From positions 1 to 64,000 of the forward strand of contig NZ_CP044016.1 in NCBI RefSeq assembly GCF_004337365.2: DNA of 64,000 bases, in the 5' to 3' direction. The position numbers and the translations under genes were made by a program. Numbering within the stretch: the stretch's first letter is position 1; the number at the start of each line of letters is the position of its first letter. Source of the DNA: Rhizosphaericola mali (GTDB lineage: Bacteria > Bacteroidota > Bacteroidia > Chitinophagales > Chitinophagaceae). Below, piece after piece: positions 28,368 through 37,093 of this stretch. The notes under the pieces are model-generated. The model did no database searches, had not been told where the DNA came from, and saw nothing but the letters and a program-made list of their open reading frames with translations.

Positions 28368-29351
28368 ATGACTACACTTTATATGTATTTAAAAAAGGGT
28401 TTAACTATATTTTTGATTTTAGGAGTATTGATATGTGTTTTTATAGCAAGTTGTGTGAAAGACAATAAATTATATTCTCCAGAAGAAGGAAATATCTATA
28501 TGCCACAAGCATATGCAGATAAAGCAAATTTGTCTTTGTTCGTTTTAGATACTCCTCAAGTGATTACTTTAGGAGCAGCATATTCCGGATTTAATTCAGC
28601 ATCTACCAATATTCAAGCCGACTTCGAAGTTGATACTTCATTAATTGCTGCATATAATACGGAATATGAATATCTAGGATATCATTATTATGCAATCCCA
28701 GATTCGGCATATGATCTGTCCGCACTTACTACAACTTTAAAAGCAGGAACTACAACGTCAGATCCTATTTCACTTTCAATAACCACTAGTAAATTACTTT
28801 TGGGTAGACATTATTTATTACCTATACGGTTAAAGAGTGTTTCTTTAGGGAAATTGGATACAAGTTTGTCGATCGCCTATTTTAAGATTGATACGTTAAG
28901 TATTCGATCAAAAGATATTACCTCTAGTGCAACATTTTCATTTAATTATGATGATGCCCCTTCTTATGGTGATGCTGGTGAATCAGCAAGCCATTTAGTA
29001 GATAGTAACTATACAACTAAATACTTATTATTTACTTATCATCCAGATATGTATGTACAGTTACGTTATTCACAGCCGACAGTAATAAATGCTTACACAT
29101 TAACCTCTGGAGGTGATGCACCAGAAAGAGATCCACGTGATTGGACTTTTGAAGGCTCAAACGACGGGACAAGTTGGACTGTGCTTGATACAAGGACTTA
29201 TCAATCATTTGCTAATAGAACTGAAACAATTCAATTCAATACATCTAATACCACTGCTTATTCGATATATAGATTGAATATAACGAGTAATAATAATGGA
29301 GGTTCTGGACTTTTTCAATGTGCAGAATGGAGACTTTTACAATTCTATTAA
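28368..29351 (+). CDS. Surface lipoprotein with DUF1735-like and discoidin (F5/8 type C) domains
   Basis: The 327-residue product has a lipoprotein signal (LIFLILGVLICVFIASC-type, Cys near residue 26). The middle part (about residues 45-180) resembles the DUF1735/BT_3987-like N-terminal domain of surface glycan-binding proteins. The C-terminal part (about 185-327) reads as an F5/8 type C carbohydrate-binding domain: HLVDSNYTTKYLLFTYHPDM, RDWTFEGSNDGTSW and the ending ECAEWRLLQFY-like strand. The position directly after SusC/D suggests an extra surface mannan-binding protein. Domain names rest on pattern recognition. Confidence 0.72.
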   Translation: MTTLYMYLKKGLTIFLILGVLICVFIASCVKDNKLYSPEEGNIYMPQAYADKANLSLFVLDTPQVITLGAAYSGFNSASTNIQADFEVDTSLIAAYNTEYEYLGYHYYAIPDSAYDLSALTTTLKAGTTTSDPISLSITTSKLLLGRHYLLPIRLKSVSLGKLDTSLSIAYFKIDTLSIRSKDITSSATFSFNYDDAPSYGDAGESASHLVDSNYTTKYLLFTYHPDMYVQLRYSQPTVINAYTLTSGGDAPERDPRDWTFEGSNDGTSWTVLDTRTYQSFANRTETIQFNTSNTTAYSIYRLNITSNNNGGSGLFQCAEWRLLQFY

Positions 29352-29383
29352 TAGAGTGAAGTATTGTGTTTAAAATTTATTTT

Positions 29384-30460
29384 ATGAAAATTACTATAAT
29401 AAACATAGTTATAGTTTTACTTTTTAGTGCTTCTTGCTCTAAAAAAGATACAACTATCACAACAAGTACTACAACCCCAGTAAAAACAGATAGCTCTACG
29501 GTACAAACTGTTAATTATGCAGATAGCTCTTATAGTGATTTGATGCCATATTCAAGTGGAAGTACATATTCTTCTAAAACTCCTATGGGTATTCATTTTG
29601 AGGGATTACATCAAACTACAGCTGCGGATACTATATGGTTAAATGATCCAGCAAAAGAACCATCTATTCCGGCATCTACTTCTGGTTTGCATTGGGCTAC
29701 AATAGCAGTCAATTTATTTTCTTATAAAGATCCAGATCCTGTGGAAGTGAATCAACATGCTATTGGTGATTGTGATGGCTTAGCTGCGATGGCTTGTATG
29801 GCTTATGAAGCGCCAGATTTTATCAAGCAATTAATTATTGATAATGGCAATGGAACGTATACAGTCTCTATGTTTGATCCTAGTGGTAAAGCTATAAAAG
29901 TAAGTGTGTCATCTATGTTTTTGGCTGGGGCCAACGGAGAAATTGAAGCCTGTTCTGGTCAAGGAAGTAATACTGCTACTTGGGCAACTGTGTTAGAAAA
30001 AGCAATCATGAAATATAATGATATATATAAATTTATTTCGGATATAGGAGGTATCGGAAGTGAATATGCTACGCCTTTATTTACTGGTATTGGTAATAGT
30101 TTTGCTTTTTCTCCTGGCTCCCTAACTCCTACGCATTTGCAAAAAGTAGTTAAAATCGCTTTGGCTAAGGGGCAGTTTGTAACAGGAGGTTTTACTAAAG
30201 AAAACGTGTTGATTGGCGCCGACTACACTGTTACAGGACATGCTTATACTGTATTAATTTCAACTGATTCAGCTTCATTGTTTTCCATGAGAAATCCATG
30301 GGGTTTTAGTCCTTCCCCAACTGGTTATATTCAAGATAATGGTGTTTTGAATATTCCAAATGTTGGAAGTAAAAGTTCATTGATAGATGTGAGAATTATT
30401 GACCCTGGACTGGCAGGTTCAAAAGGAACAACAAAAGCTTATCAGAAGCCTAAAATTTAA
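29384..30460 (+). CDS. Calpain-like (C2 family) cysteine protease lipoprotein
   Basis: From the ATG at 29384 the product has 358 residues, a lipoprotein signal (VIVLLFSASC) and a Thr/Ser-rich linker. All three calpain catalytic residues stand in their usual surroundings: Cys130 in AIGDCDGLAAMA (compare GDCWFLAAL), His296 in TGHAYTVL, and Asn304 in RNPWG. A GTG at 29366 could add six residues but spoils the lipoprotein signal. The gene lies between a surface glycan-binding protein and a glutaminase-like gene. A surface protease acting on mannoproteins is a reasonable inference. It is followed by a 12-bp hairpin. Confidence 0.8.
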   Translation: MKITIINIVIVLLFSASCSKKDTTITTSTTTPVKTDSSTVQTVNYADSSYSDLMPYSSGSTYSSKTPMGIHFEGLHQTTAADTIWLNDPAKEPSIPASTSGLHWATIAVNLFSYKDPDPVEVNQHAIGDCDGLAAMACMAYEAPDFIKQLIIDNGNGTYTVSMFDPSGKAIKVSVSSMFLAGANGEIEACSGQGSNTATWATVLEKAIMKYNDIYKFISDIGGIGSEYATPLFTGIGNSFAFSPGSLTPTHLQKVVKIALAKGQFVTGGFTKENVLIGADYTVTGHAYTVLISTDSASLFSMRNPWGFSPSPTGYIQDNGVLNIPNVGSKSSLIDVRIIDPGLAGSKGTTKAYQKPKI

Positions 30461-30489
30461 TAGGCTTTAACCCTATATTAAAGCCTATT
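30459..30489 (+). terminator. 12-bp hairpin after the calpain-like gene
   Basis: AATAGGCTTTAA (30459-30470) and TTAAAGCCTATT (30478-30489) pair perfectly around a 7-base loop and begin at the stop codon. No T-run follows, so it may act as a 3'-end stabiliser or partial terminator rather than a full one. Confidence 0.5.
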
Positions 30490-30501
30490 AACATTCTATT
30501 C

Positions 30502-30551
30502 AAATTTCATTTCGTTAACTTTCAATTTCAAAATTTAACGAAATGAAATTT
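30502..30551 (+). repeat. Perfect 17-bp inverted repeat covering a start codon
   Basis: Arm 30502-30518 and arm 30535-30551 are exact reverse complements with a 16-base loop. The ATG (30543-30545) of the downstream glutaminase-like gene lies in the 3' arm, so the folded mRNA would block initiation. Confidence 0.85.
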
Positions 30552-32951
30552 CTTTTTTCTATTGCTTTGCTTTTTTTAGTTTCTTTCGGATATAGCCAGG
30601 TTTCCAAAGCTCCTGCTTATCCTTTGATTAATCATTCCACTTATTTTAGTATTTGGTCTATGACTGACTCGCTCAATCAGAATACGACTAAACATTGGAC
30701 TGGCGTAAATCAACCTTTCGTTGGTTACTTGAATGTGGATGGTACACAATATCGTTTTTTAGGGAAGTCCGCAGTTCGGTATAAAACAATTCTTCCAGTA
30801 GCCAATGATAATAAAATTCCAGTGAGTTATACAGAATCTCTTCCGAAAGGGGATTGGACAAGAGGATATGTTGATGGTTGGAATAATGGAAACCTTCCTT
30901 TTTCTGACAATTTGGATAACAAAAATGCTTCTAGTTGGAAGTCTAAAGATTTATGGGTTGTCAGAAAATTTGAATTAAATAAATTACCAAGTGCTGATCT
31001 ATATTTAAAAATGTTTCATGACGATAATGTAGAAGTTTATTTAAATGGACAACAGATTTTTAAAAAAGAGGGTTGGAACAATAGTTTAGAATATTTTCTA
31101 TTAGAGGAGAAGGCTAAAACTTTTTTGAAAAAAGGCACCAATGTATTGGCTGTGCATGTTGAGAATACGAAAGGAGGTGCTTATCTTGATTTTGGATTGA
31201 GTGAGTCTATCCCAGATAATATAAAAAGTCAACTGGCTATACAAAAATCCATTAATATCACCGCTACAAAAACGGACTATACTTTTCAGTGTGGCAAGGT
31301 GGAGTTGACGGCGTCCTTTTTGTCTCCATTATTGTTAAATGATTTGCAACTATTGTCACAGCCGATTTCTTATGTAACATTTGATGCCAATGCAAATGAT
31401 GGCAAAATACACCAAGTCTCTTTGGAATTAAATGTTTCTAGTGATTTAGTGGTGGATCATTCAGGAGAGAAAGTTCAAGGTGTACTACAGAAATCAAATG
31501 AATTACAATGGGTAAAAATGGGTTCTCAATCTCAAAATATATTACAGAAGACAGGGGATAATGTAAGAATGGATTGGGGGTATTTATATGTTGCTATACC
31601 AAACCAAAAGGAAAATGTGATTCGTTTTTCTAATAAAAAAAGTACAACCAATATAGAGAGTAGCCAACTGGATGCCATAATCCAAATAAACTATGGGAAA
31701 ATTGGGAAAACTACAATTTCTAAAACGATCGCACTAGGATATGATGAGTTATACAGTATCCAATATTTTCACAATGATTTAAAACCTTATTGGACCAAAT
31801 TCGCTAAGGATGTTCCAGATATGATCACTTCGGGATTTAAAAATCTTGTAAGTATACAAAAAAAATCCGATCAGTGGGATCATAAAATTTACCAAGATGC
31901 ACTTGCAGCAGGAGGGGAGGAGTATGCTAAATTATGCGTACTTGCTTATCGTCAAAGTATTTCAGCACACGCTTTAGTCGAAAGCCCTAAAAAAGAAATC
32001 TTATTTTTCTCAAAAGAAAATTTTAGTGGGGGCTTTGTCAATACTGTAGATGTGACTTATCCTTCAGCTCCACTATATTTGACCTATAATCCCCAACTGA
32101 TGGAGGGCATGCTCAATGGTATTTTTGAATATTCTGAGTCGGGACGGTGGAAAAAACCATTTCCTGCGCATGATCTAGGCAATTATCCATTAGCAAATGA
32201 CCAAACTTACGGAGAAGATATGCCAGTGGAAGAAGCTGGTAATATGATGATACTGACTGGTGCAATTGTGAAAGCAAATAAAAGTATTGATTATGCCAAG
32301 ATCCATTGGAAGACTTTGTCTATATGGGTTGATTTTTTAGTGAAAGATGGTTTTGATCCTGCAAATCAATTATGTACGGATGATTTTGCAGGACATCTAA
32401 GTCGCAATGCTAATTTATCTCTTAAAGCTATTATGGGTATTCGTACTTATAGTTATCTTGCTGGTTTAATGGGTGAAAAAGAATTGTCAGATAAATATTT
32501 GACTATAGCCAAGGATATGGCAATAAAGTGGCAAAAAATGGCAGATGAAGGAGATCATTATGCCTTAACCTTTGATAAAGGAAATACATGGAGTCAAAAA
32601 TATAATCTTGTTTGGGATAAAATTATGGGATATCATTTATTTCCCGATAGTATTTCTCAGAAAGAAATTCGTTTTTATCTTTCTAAACAAAATAAATATG
32701 GAATTCCATTAGATAGTCGAAAAACATATACAAAATCTGATTGGATCGTTTGGTCTGCATGTATGGCTGATAAAAAAGCTGATTTTGAAAAATTAATCGC
32801 ACCTATTTATAGATATAGTCAAGAGACGCCAACTCGAGTTCCTTTAGGTGATTGGCATGAGACACTAGATGGAAAACAAGTAGGATTTCAGGCTAGAAGC
32901 GTCGTGGGTGGCTATTTTATGAAAGTGTTAGAAGAAAAATTTAATAAATAA
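30543..32951 (+). CDS. Glutaminase-A-like secreted protein (DUF4965/DUF5127/DUF1793 family)
   Basis: The 802-residue product has a signal peptide (MKFLFSIALLFLVSFGYSQ). The opening APAYPLINHSTYFSIWSMTD and the later EYAKLCVLAYRQSISAHALV, LMEGMLNGIFEYSESG and DDFAGHLSRNANLSLKAIMG match the family named after fungal glutaminase A. Many members are of unproven activity. Residues about 90-222 look like an inserted jelly-roll (sugar-binding-like) domain, e.g. LKMFHDDNVEVYLNGQQIF. Deamidation of peptide or free glutamine from mannoprotein is a possible role, but a glycan role cannot be excluded. GH43 follows after 5 bases. Confidence 0.75.
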   Translation: MKFLFSIALLFLVSFGYSQVSKAPAYPLINHSTYFSIWSMTDSLNQNTTKHWTGVNQPFVGYLNVDGTQYRFLGKSAVRYKTILPVANDNKIPVSYTESLPKGDWTRGYVDGWNNGNLPFSDNLDNKNASSWKSKDLWVVRKFELNKLPSADLYLKMFHDDNVEVYLNGQQIFKKEGWNNSLEYFLLEEKAKTFLKKGTNVLAVHVENTKGGAYLDFGLSESIPDNIKSQLAIQKSINITATKTDYTFQCGKVELTASFLSPLLLNDLQLLSQPISYVTFDANANDGKIHQVSLELNVSSDLVVDHSGEKVQGVLQKSNELQWVKMGSQSQNILQKTGDNVRMDWGYLYVAIPNQKENVIRFSNKKSTTNIESSQLDAIIQINYGKIGKTTISKTIALGYDELYSIQYFHNDLKPYWTKFAKDVPDMITSGFKNLVSIQKKSDQWDHKIYQDALAAGGEEYAKLCVLAYRQSISAHALVESPKKEILFFSKENFSGGFVNTVDVTYPSAPLYLTYNPQLMEGMLNGIFEYSESGRWKKPFPAHDLGNYPLANDQTYGEDMPVEEAGNMMILTGAIVKANKSIDYAKIHWKTLSIWVDFLVKDGFDPANQLCTDDFAGHLSRNANLSLKAIMGIRTYSYLAGLMGEKELSDKYLTIAKDMAIKWQKMADEGDHYALTFDKGNTWSQKYNLVWDKIMGYHLFPDSISQKEIRFYLSKQNKYGIPLDSRKTYTKSDWIVWSACMADKKADFEKLIAPIYRYSQETPTRVPLGDWHETLDGKQVGFQARSVVGGYFMKVLEEKFNK

Positions 32952-32956
32952 GAGGA

Positions 32957-33931
32957 ATGAAAACAGTTTTAGTCTCGCTCATTGCGATAATTCCGATATT
33001 GGGATTTGCTCAAAAGAAAAAAGATTTGAAATCATCTGGTAATCCAATTTTTCCAGGTTGGTATGCTGATCCAGAGGCTATTGTTTATGGGAAAGAATAT
33101 TGGGTATTTCCGACCTATTCTGATAAGTATGAAAATCAAGTATTTTTTGATGCCTTTTCTTCCAAGGATCTAGTACATTGGACTAAGCACAAGGATGTTT
33201 TGGATTCTTCTAACGTAAAGTGGGCAAAACAAGCAATGTGGGCACCTGCTGTATTAGAAAAAGATAAAAAGTATTATTTATTTTTTGGTGCAAATGATAT
33301 ACATCCAGGCGAGGTGGGCGGTATTGGTGTCGCTGTGGCAAATAAACCAGCAGGTCCTTATAAAGATCTGTTAGGGAAACCATTGATAGATACGATTGTA
33401 AATGGTGCACAGCCAATTGATCAATTTGTATTCAAAGATAAAGAAGGTCAATATTATATGTTTTATGGTGGTTGGGGGCATTGTAATGTCGTTCGTCTCA
33501 AGTCTGATTTTTCAAAATTAGTTCCATTCTCAGATGGAACGCTATACAAAGAGGTGACACCAAAAAACTATGTTGAGGGACCTTTTATGTTTGAACGTAA
33601 AGGGATTTATTATTTTATGTGGTCAGAAGGAGGCTGGACTGGACCAGATTATAAAGTTGCCTATTCTATGTCTGAAAATCCGCTGGGACCATTTAAACGT
33701 ATCGGAACTGTCTTGGTTCAAAATTTTGATATAGCGAATGGCGCAGGACATCATTCTATTATTCATAATCCGAAATCAGACAAGTATTATATTGTTTATC
33801 ATCGTAGACCAAATGGAGAAACCGCTGCAAATCATAGAGAGACTTGTATTGAAGAAATAAATTTTGATAAAGATGGTAAGATAATTCCAGTTAACATAAG
33901 TAAGTCAGGAGTGAAGATGGATGGTTTGTAA
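32957..33931 (+). CDS. GH43-family glycosidase (secreted)
   Basis: This 324-residue five-bladed beta-propeller enzyme has a signal peptide (MKTVLVSLIAIIPILGFAQ). The three acidic residues expected for GH43 are visible: base Asp38 in WYADPEA, the pKa-modulating Asp155 in AQPIDQF, and general acid Glu207 in YVEGPFMF. GH43 members usually act on arabinose, xylose or galactose linkages. In this locus it may remove a decoration other than mannose. The specificity cannot be read from sequence. It is translationally close to the glutaminase-like gene. Confidence 0.85.
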   Translation: MKTVLVSLIAIIPILGFAQKKKDLKSSGNPIFPGWYADPEAIVYGKEYWVFPTYSDKYENQVFFDAFSSKDLVHWTKHKDVLDSSNVKWAKQAMWAPAVLEKDKKYYLFFGANDIHPGEVGGIGVAVANKPAGPYKDLLGKPLIDTIVNGAQPIDQFVFKDKEGQYYMFYGGWGHCNVVRLKSDFSKLVPFSDGTLYKEVTPKNYVEGPFMFERKGIYYFMWSEGGWTGPDYKVAYSMSENPLGPFKRIGTVLVQNFDIANGAGHHSIIHNPKSDKYYIVYHRRPNGETAANHRETCIEEINFDKDGKIIPVNISKSGVKMDGL

Positions 33932-33963
33932 ATAGGTGAAAAAATGCATTTTTCATTCTATTT
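33930..33963 (+). terminator. Hairpin after GH43, possible attenuator
   Basis: AAATAG (33930-33935) pairs with CTATTT (33958-33963), and TGAAAAA (33937-33943) with TTTTTCA (33949-33955), leaving a small internal loop. Only a short T-run ends the stem. Confidence 0.45.
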
Positions 33964-33982
33964 ACAATTCATTTGAAATTGA

Positions 33983-34011
33983 TTGACTAGTTATAAGGTA
34001 ATCTATAAATA
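33983..34011 (+). promoter_or_regulatory. Possible promoter of the GH92 gene set
   Basis: TTG inside GATTGACTA (33983-33985) and TATAAATA (34004-34011) are 18 bases apart, just after a hairpin and 33 bases before the first GH92 ATG. The -7 match is weak, but the same GATTGACTA word occurs at the GH125 promoter. Confidence 0.3.
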
Positions 34012-34044
34012 TCTTCACCACTTCTGACTAATAGATATTTATGT

Positions 34045-36354
34045 ATGCAATATAAAAAAGTTTGTAACTGCTTAGTGGGGATTTTCATTTTGATGAATGC
34101 ACGCGGACAATCCGTTTATAAGGATTTAACTAAATATGTAAATCCATTAATAGGTACGGGTGCTGTAGATAAAAATAGCCTTTCTGGTAGCAATTTTCCA
34201 GGGCCGACTTTGCCTTTTTCTATGGTACAGCTCAGTCCTGATACGGAAGATGCGCCCGACGATCCCGCTTCAGGATATGATTATTACGCAAAAACAATTG
34301 TGGGATTTAGTCATACACATTTGAGTGGCACTGGAGTTTCTGATTTATTTGATATATTATTAATTCCTACAAATGGGCGACTGTATATGTCACCAGGAAC
34401 AGTTGATAAGAAAAAACCTGGTTTTCGCTCAACCTTTTCACATCAGGACGAGCAAGCAATCCCCGGATATTATCAAGTGAAGTTGACGGATTATGGCATA
34501 AATGCAGAGTTGACATCCTCTGCACATGTAGGTATGCATCGTTATACATTTTCTGAAAAAGATAGCTCAAGGATTATTATTGATCTAGATCATTCGTTAA
34601 ATAAAAAACGTACCTATTGGTCTTGTAAGATATTGGATGCTCAGATTAAAGTCATCGCTCCCAATGCAATTGAGGGTTATAGAATAATTACTGGTTGGGC
34701 CAATATGCGAAAGGTGTATTTTCATATTGAATTTTCCAAACCATTCAAAGATGTGTTATTTGCCAATGGTAATGGGGCTCCTAAATTAAATACTATTCTT
34801 AATGGTAATGCGCTAAAAGCTGCGGCTGAATTTGACACAAAACCTGGTGAACAAATTCTATCCAAGGTCGCATTATCTGCAGTCAGTATAGAGAACGCTC
34901 GTGAAAATATGCAAGCAGAAATTCCAAATTGGGATTTTGATCAGGTAAAACAAAATGCACATGATATTTGGGAAAAAGAATTAGATAAAATTGCAATTGA
35001 CGGTACAGATTCTCAAAAAACTATTTTCTATACAGCACTATATCATGCATTTACACAACCAAATAATATTGCGGATGTAAATGGGGATTATATGGCAACA
35101 GACTATACAATTCACAAAGCGGAAGATAAAACGCATTATTCTACATTTTCTATTTGGGATACTTATAGAGCAGCCAACCCGTTGTATTCTTTGATCGCGC
35201 CTAAGAAATCTGGAGCGTTTATTAATAGCATGTTACGTCAATATCAGACCTATGGTTTTCTTCCTATTTGGCAATTATGGGGCGAGGAAAACTATTGTAT
35301 GATTGGCAATCATTCCATTCCTGTTATAGTAGATGCGGTGATGAAAGGAATTGGTGGATTTAATGTTGATTCAGCTTATGAAGCAGTGAAAAATTCATCT
35401 TTGAGAGATCATCAAGGTTCGCCTTTTTCAGTATGGGAAAAATATCACTATATACCGGAAAATATACAATCTCAATCTGTATCTATAGCGTTGGAGATGT
35501 CTTTTGACGATTGGTGTGTAGCTCAATTTGCAAAACATTTGGGTAAAACTGCAGACTATAATTATTTTATGCAAAGAGCGCAATACTATAAAAACTTGCA
35601 TAATAAACAAACGAACTTTTTCCAAGCTAAAAATAGTGATGGTCAATGGTTGCCCAAATTTAATCCTTTAGATTATGGTGGCAACGGCGGCAGTCCTTTT
35701 ACAGAAGGAAATGCATGGCAATACTATTGGTATGTGCCACAGGATGTTCCTAGCTTGATTGATATTACAGGAGGAAAAGAAGCATTTACACAGAAATTGG
35801 ATACCTTTTTTACTTTAGTTGACAAGAGTGGCGAGACGAATGGCAATGCTTCTGGTTTCATTGGTCAGTATGCGCACGGTAATGAGCCTAGTCATCATGT
35901 AACTTATTTGTATGATTATGCAGGTCAACCTTGGAAAACGCAGTATTATGTATCCAAAGTTCTACGAGAACAATATACAACTGCTAGTTCGGGTTATTCT
36001 GGTAATGATGATTGTGGGCAAATGTCCGCTTGGTACATATTTAGTTCTATGGGATTTTATCCTGTAAATCCAGCTAGTGGTGTTTATGCGATTGGTTCCC
36101 CTATTTTGAAATCAGCGACGATTACCCTCCCTAATGGTAAAATTTTTACTATAAAAACAAAAAATGTATCTGATCAGAATTTTTATATCGAGAAGATTAA
36201 ATTAAATGGTAAAGATTATCCATATTCTTACATTACTCAAACAGTGTTAGATCAAGGAGGAACTATGGAATTTGAGATGGGTAATAAACCTAATAAAAAA
36301 AGAGCAATTAATACAAATGCCTACCCATTGGAGTGGGGATATAATACTAAATAA
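34045..36354 (+). CDS. GH92 alpha-mannosidase, paralogue 1
   Basis: GH92 enzymes are calcium-dependent, inverting exo-alpha-mannosidases, most often alpha-1,2. The 769-residue protein has a signal peptide (about residues 1-22, ending ARGQS), the N-terminal domain (YVNPLIGTGAVDKNSLSGSN, PGPTLPFSMVQLSPDTE, GFSHTHLSGTG) and the catalytic domain. The general acid Glu614 stands in AHGNEPSHH, and the metal/base loop is SGNDDCGQMSAWYIFSSMGF. All signature residues of an active alpha-1,2-type member are present. The metalloprotease gene follows after 9 bases. Confidence 0.93.
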   Translation: MQYKKVCNCLVGIFILMNARGQSVYKDLTKYVNPLIGTGAVDKNSLSGSNFPGPTLPFSMVQLSPDTEDAPDDPASGYDYYAKTIVGFSHTHLSGTGVSDLFDILLIPTNGRLYMSPGTVDKKKPGFRSTFSHQDEQAIPGYYQVKLTDYGINAELTSSAHVGMHRYTFSEKDSSRIIIDLDHSLNKKRTYWSCKILDAQIKVIAPNAIEGYRIITGWANMRKVYFHIEFSKPFKDVLFANGNGAPKLNTILNGNALKAAAEFDTKPGEQILSKVALSAVSIENARENMQAEIPNWDFDQVKQNAHDIWEKELDKIAIDGTDSQKTIFYTALYHAFTQPNNIADVNGDYMATDYTIHKAEDKTHYSTFSIWDTYRAANPLYSLIAPKKSGAFINSMLRQYQTYGFLPIWQLWGEENYCMIGNHSIPVIVDAVMKGIGGFNVDSAYEAVKNSSLRDHQGSPFSVWEKYHYIPENIQSQSVSIALEMSFDDWCVAQFAKHLGKTADYNYFMQRAQYYKNLHNKQTNFFQAKNSDGQWLPKFNPLDYGGNGGSPFTEGNAWQYYWYVPQDVPSLIDITGGKEAFTQKLDTFFTLVDKSGETNGNASGFIGQYAHGNEPSHHVTYLYDYAGQPWKTQYYVSKVLREQYTTASSGYSGNDDCGQMSAWYIFSSMGFYPVNPASGVYAIGSPILKSATITLPNGKIFTIKTKNVSDQNFYIEKIKLNGKDYPYSYITQTVLDQGGTMEFEMGNKPNKKRAINTNAYPLEWGYNTK

Positions 36355-36363
36355 AACATTTAT

Positions 36364-37089
36364 ATGGGAAAAAATAATATAGTTAAAATTGTATGTACAG
36401 CAGCAATAGGAATTGCTACTTTTAGTAATTCATTTGCACAGCATAAAAAACATAGTTGGGATGTGATTGATACTGCTGGAATAGTTAGTAGTGATACGAT
36501 TAAGAAAGATGGAATTACATTGGTGTTTATCAATAAAGATCCAAATTTTGATCCTGCAGTTGCAAAAAGGATGGAAGAAACTTTTTTTACGATTTATCCC
36601 AAAGAATGTAAAATTTACAATCCAAAATCTCGTAAAGACGTTACCATGTTTATTGATCCAACCTACGATGGTGTCGCCGCAACCGGAGGTGGTTTAATGA
36701 GAGTGAATCCTGAATGGATGCATAAGCATCCAGAAGATATTGATGTAGTAACACATGAGGCGATGCATATTGTACAAGGTTATCCAAGATATGAACCAAT
36801 ATGGGTGACTGAAGGTATTGCGGACTATGTAAGAGCAACATTGGGTGTGGATAATGCAGGCGCAAACTGGAAATTGCCCGACTATAATCCCAAACAAAGT
36901 TATAAAAATTCCTATCGTATAACTGCACGCTTTTTTATATGGTTAACGAAAAATAAGAATAAATTAATAATAGAAAAATTGGACGCTGCTATGCGTGATA
37001 ATACGTACACAGATGCATTTTGGAAAAACCAAACGGGTAAAACTATCGACGAGCTATGGGCAGAATATGGTGCAAATCCAGTAATTTAA
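36364..37089 (+). CDS. Basic secretory protein family metalloprotease
   Basis: The 241-residue secreted product has a signal peptide (ending FSNSFAQ at about residue 26). The zinc motif HEAMH (His131-His135) is in DVVTHEAMHIVQGY, and a further acidic candidate ligand, Glu150, is in WVTEGIADYVR. The overall pattern ITLVFINKDPNFDPA ... YRITARFFIWL matches the plant and bacterial basic secretory protein family, regarded as peptidases. It lies between two GH92 genes (gaps of 9 and 4 bases) and so is part of the mannan operon, probably to cut the protein part of mannoproteins. Confidence 0.85.
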   Translation: MGKNNIVKIVCTAAIGIATFSNSFAQHKKHSWDVIDTAGIVSSDTIKKDGITLVFINKDPNFDPAVAKRMEETFFTIYPKECKIYNPKSRKDVTMFIDPTYDGVAATGGGLMRVNPEWMHKHPEDIDVVTHEAMHIVQGYPRYEPIWVTEGIADYVRATLGVDNAGANWKLPDYNPKQSYKNSYRITARFFIWLTKNKNKLIIEKLDAAMRDNTYTDAFWKNQTGKTIDELWAEYGANPVI

Positions 37090-37093
37090 CGCC

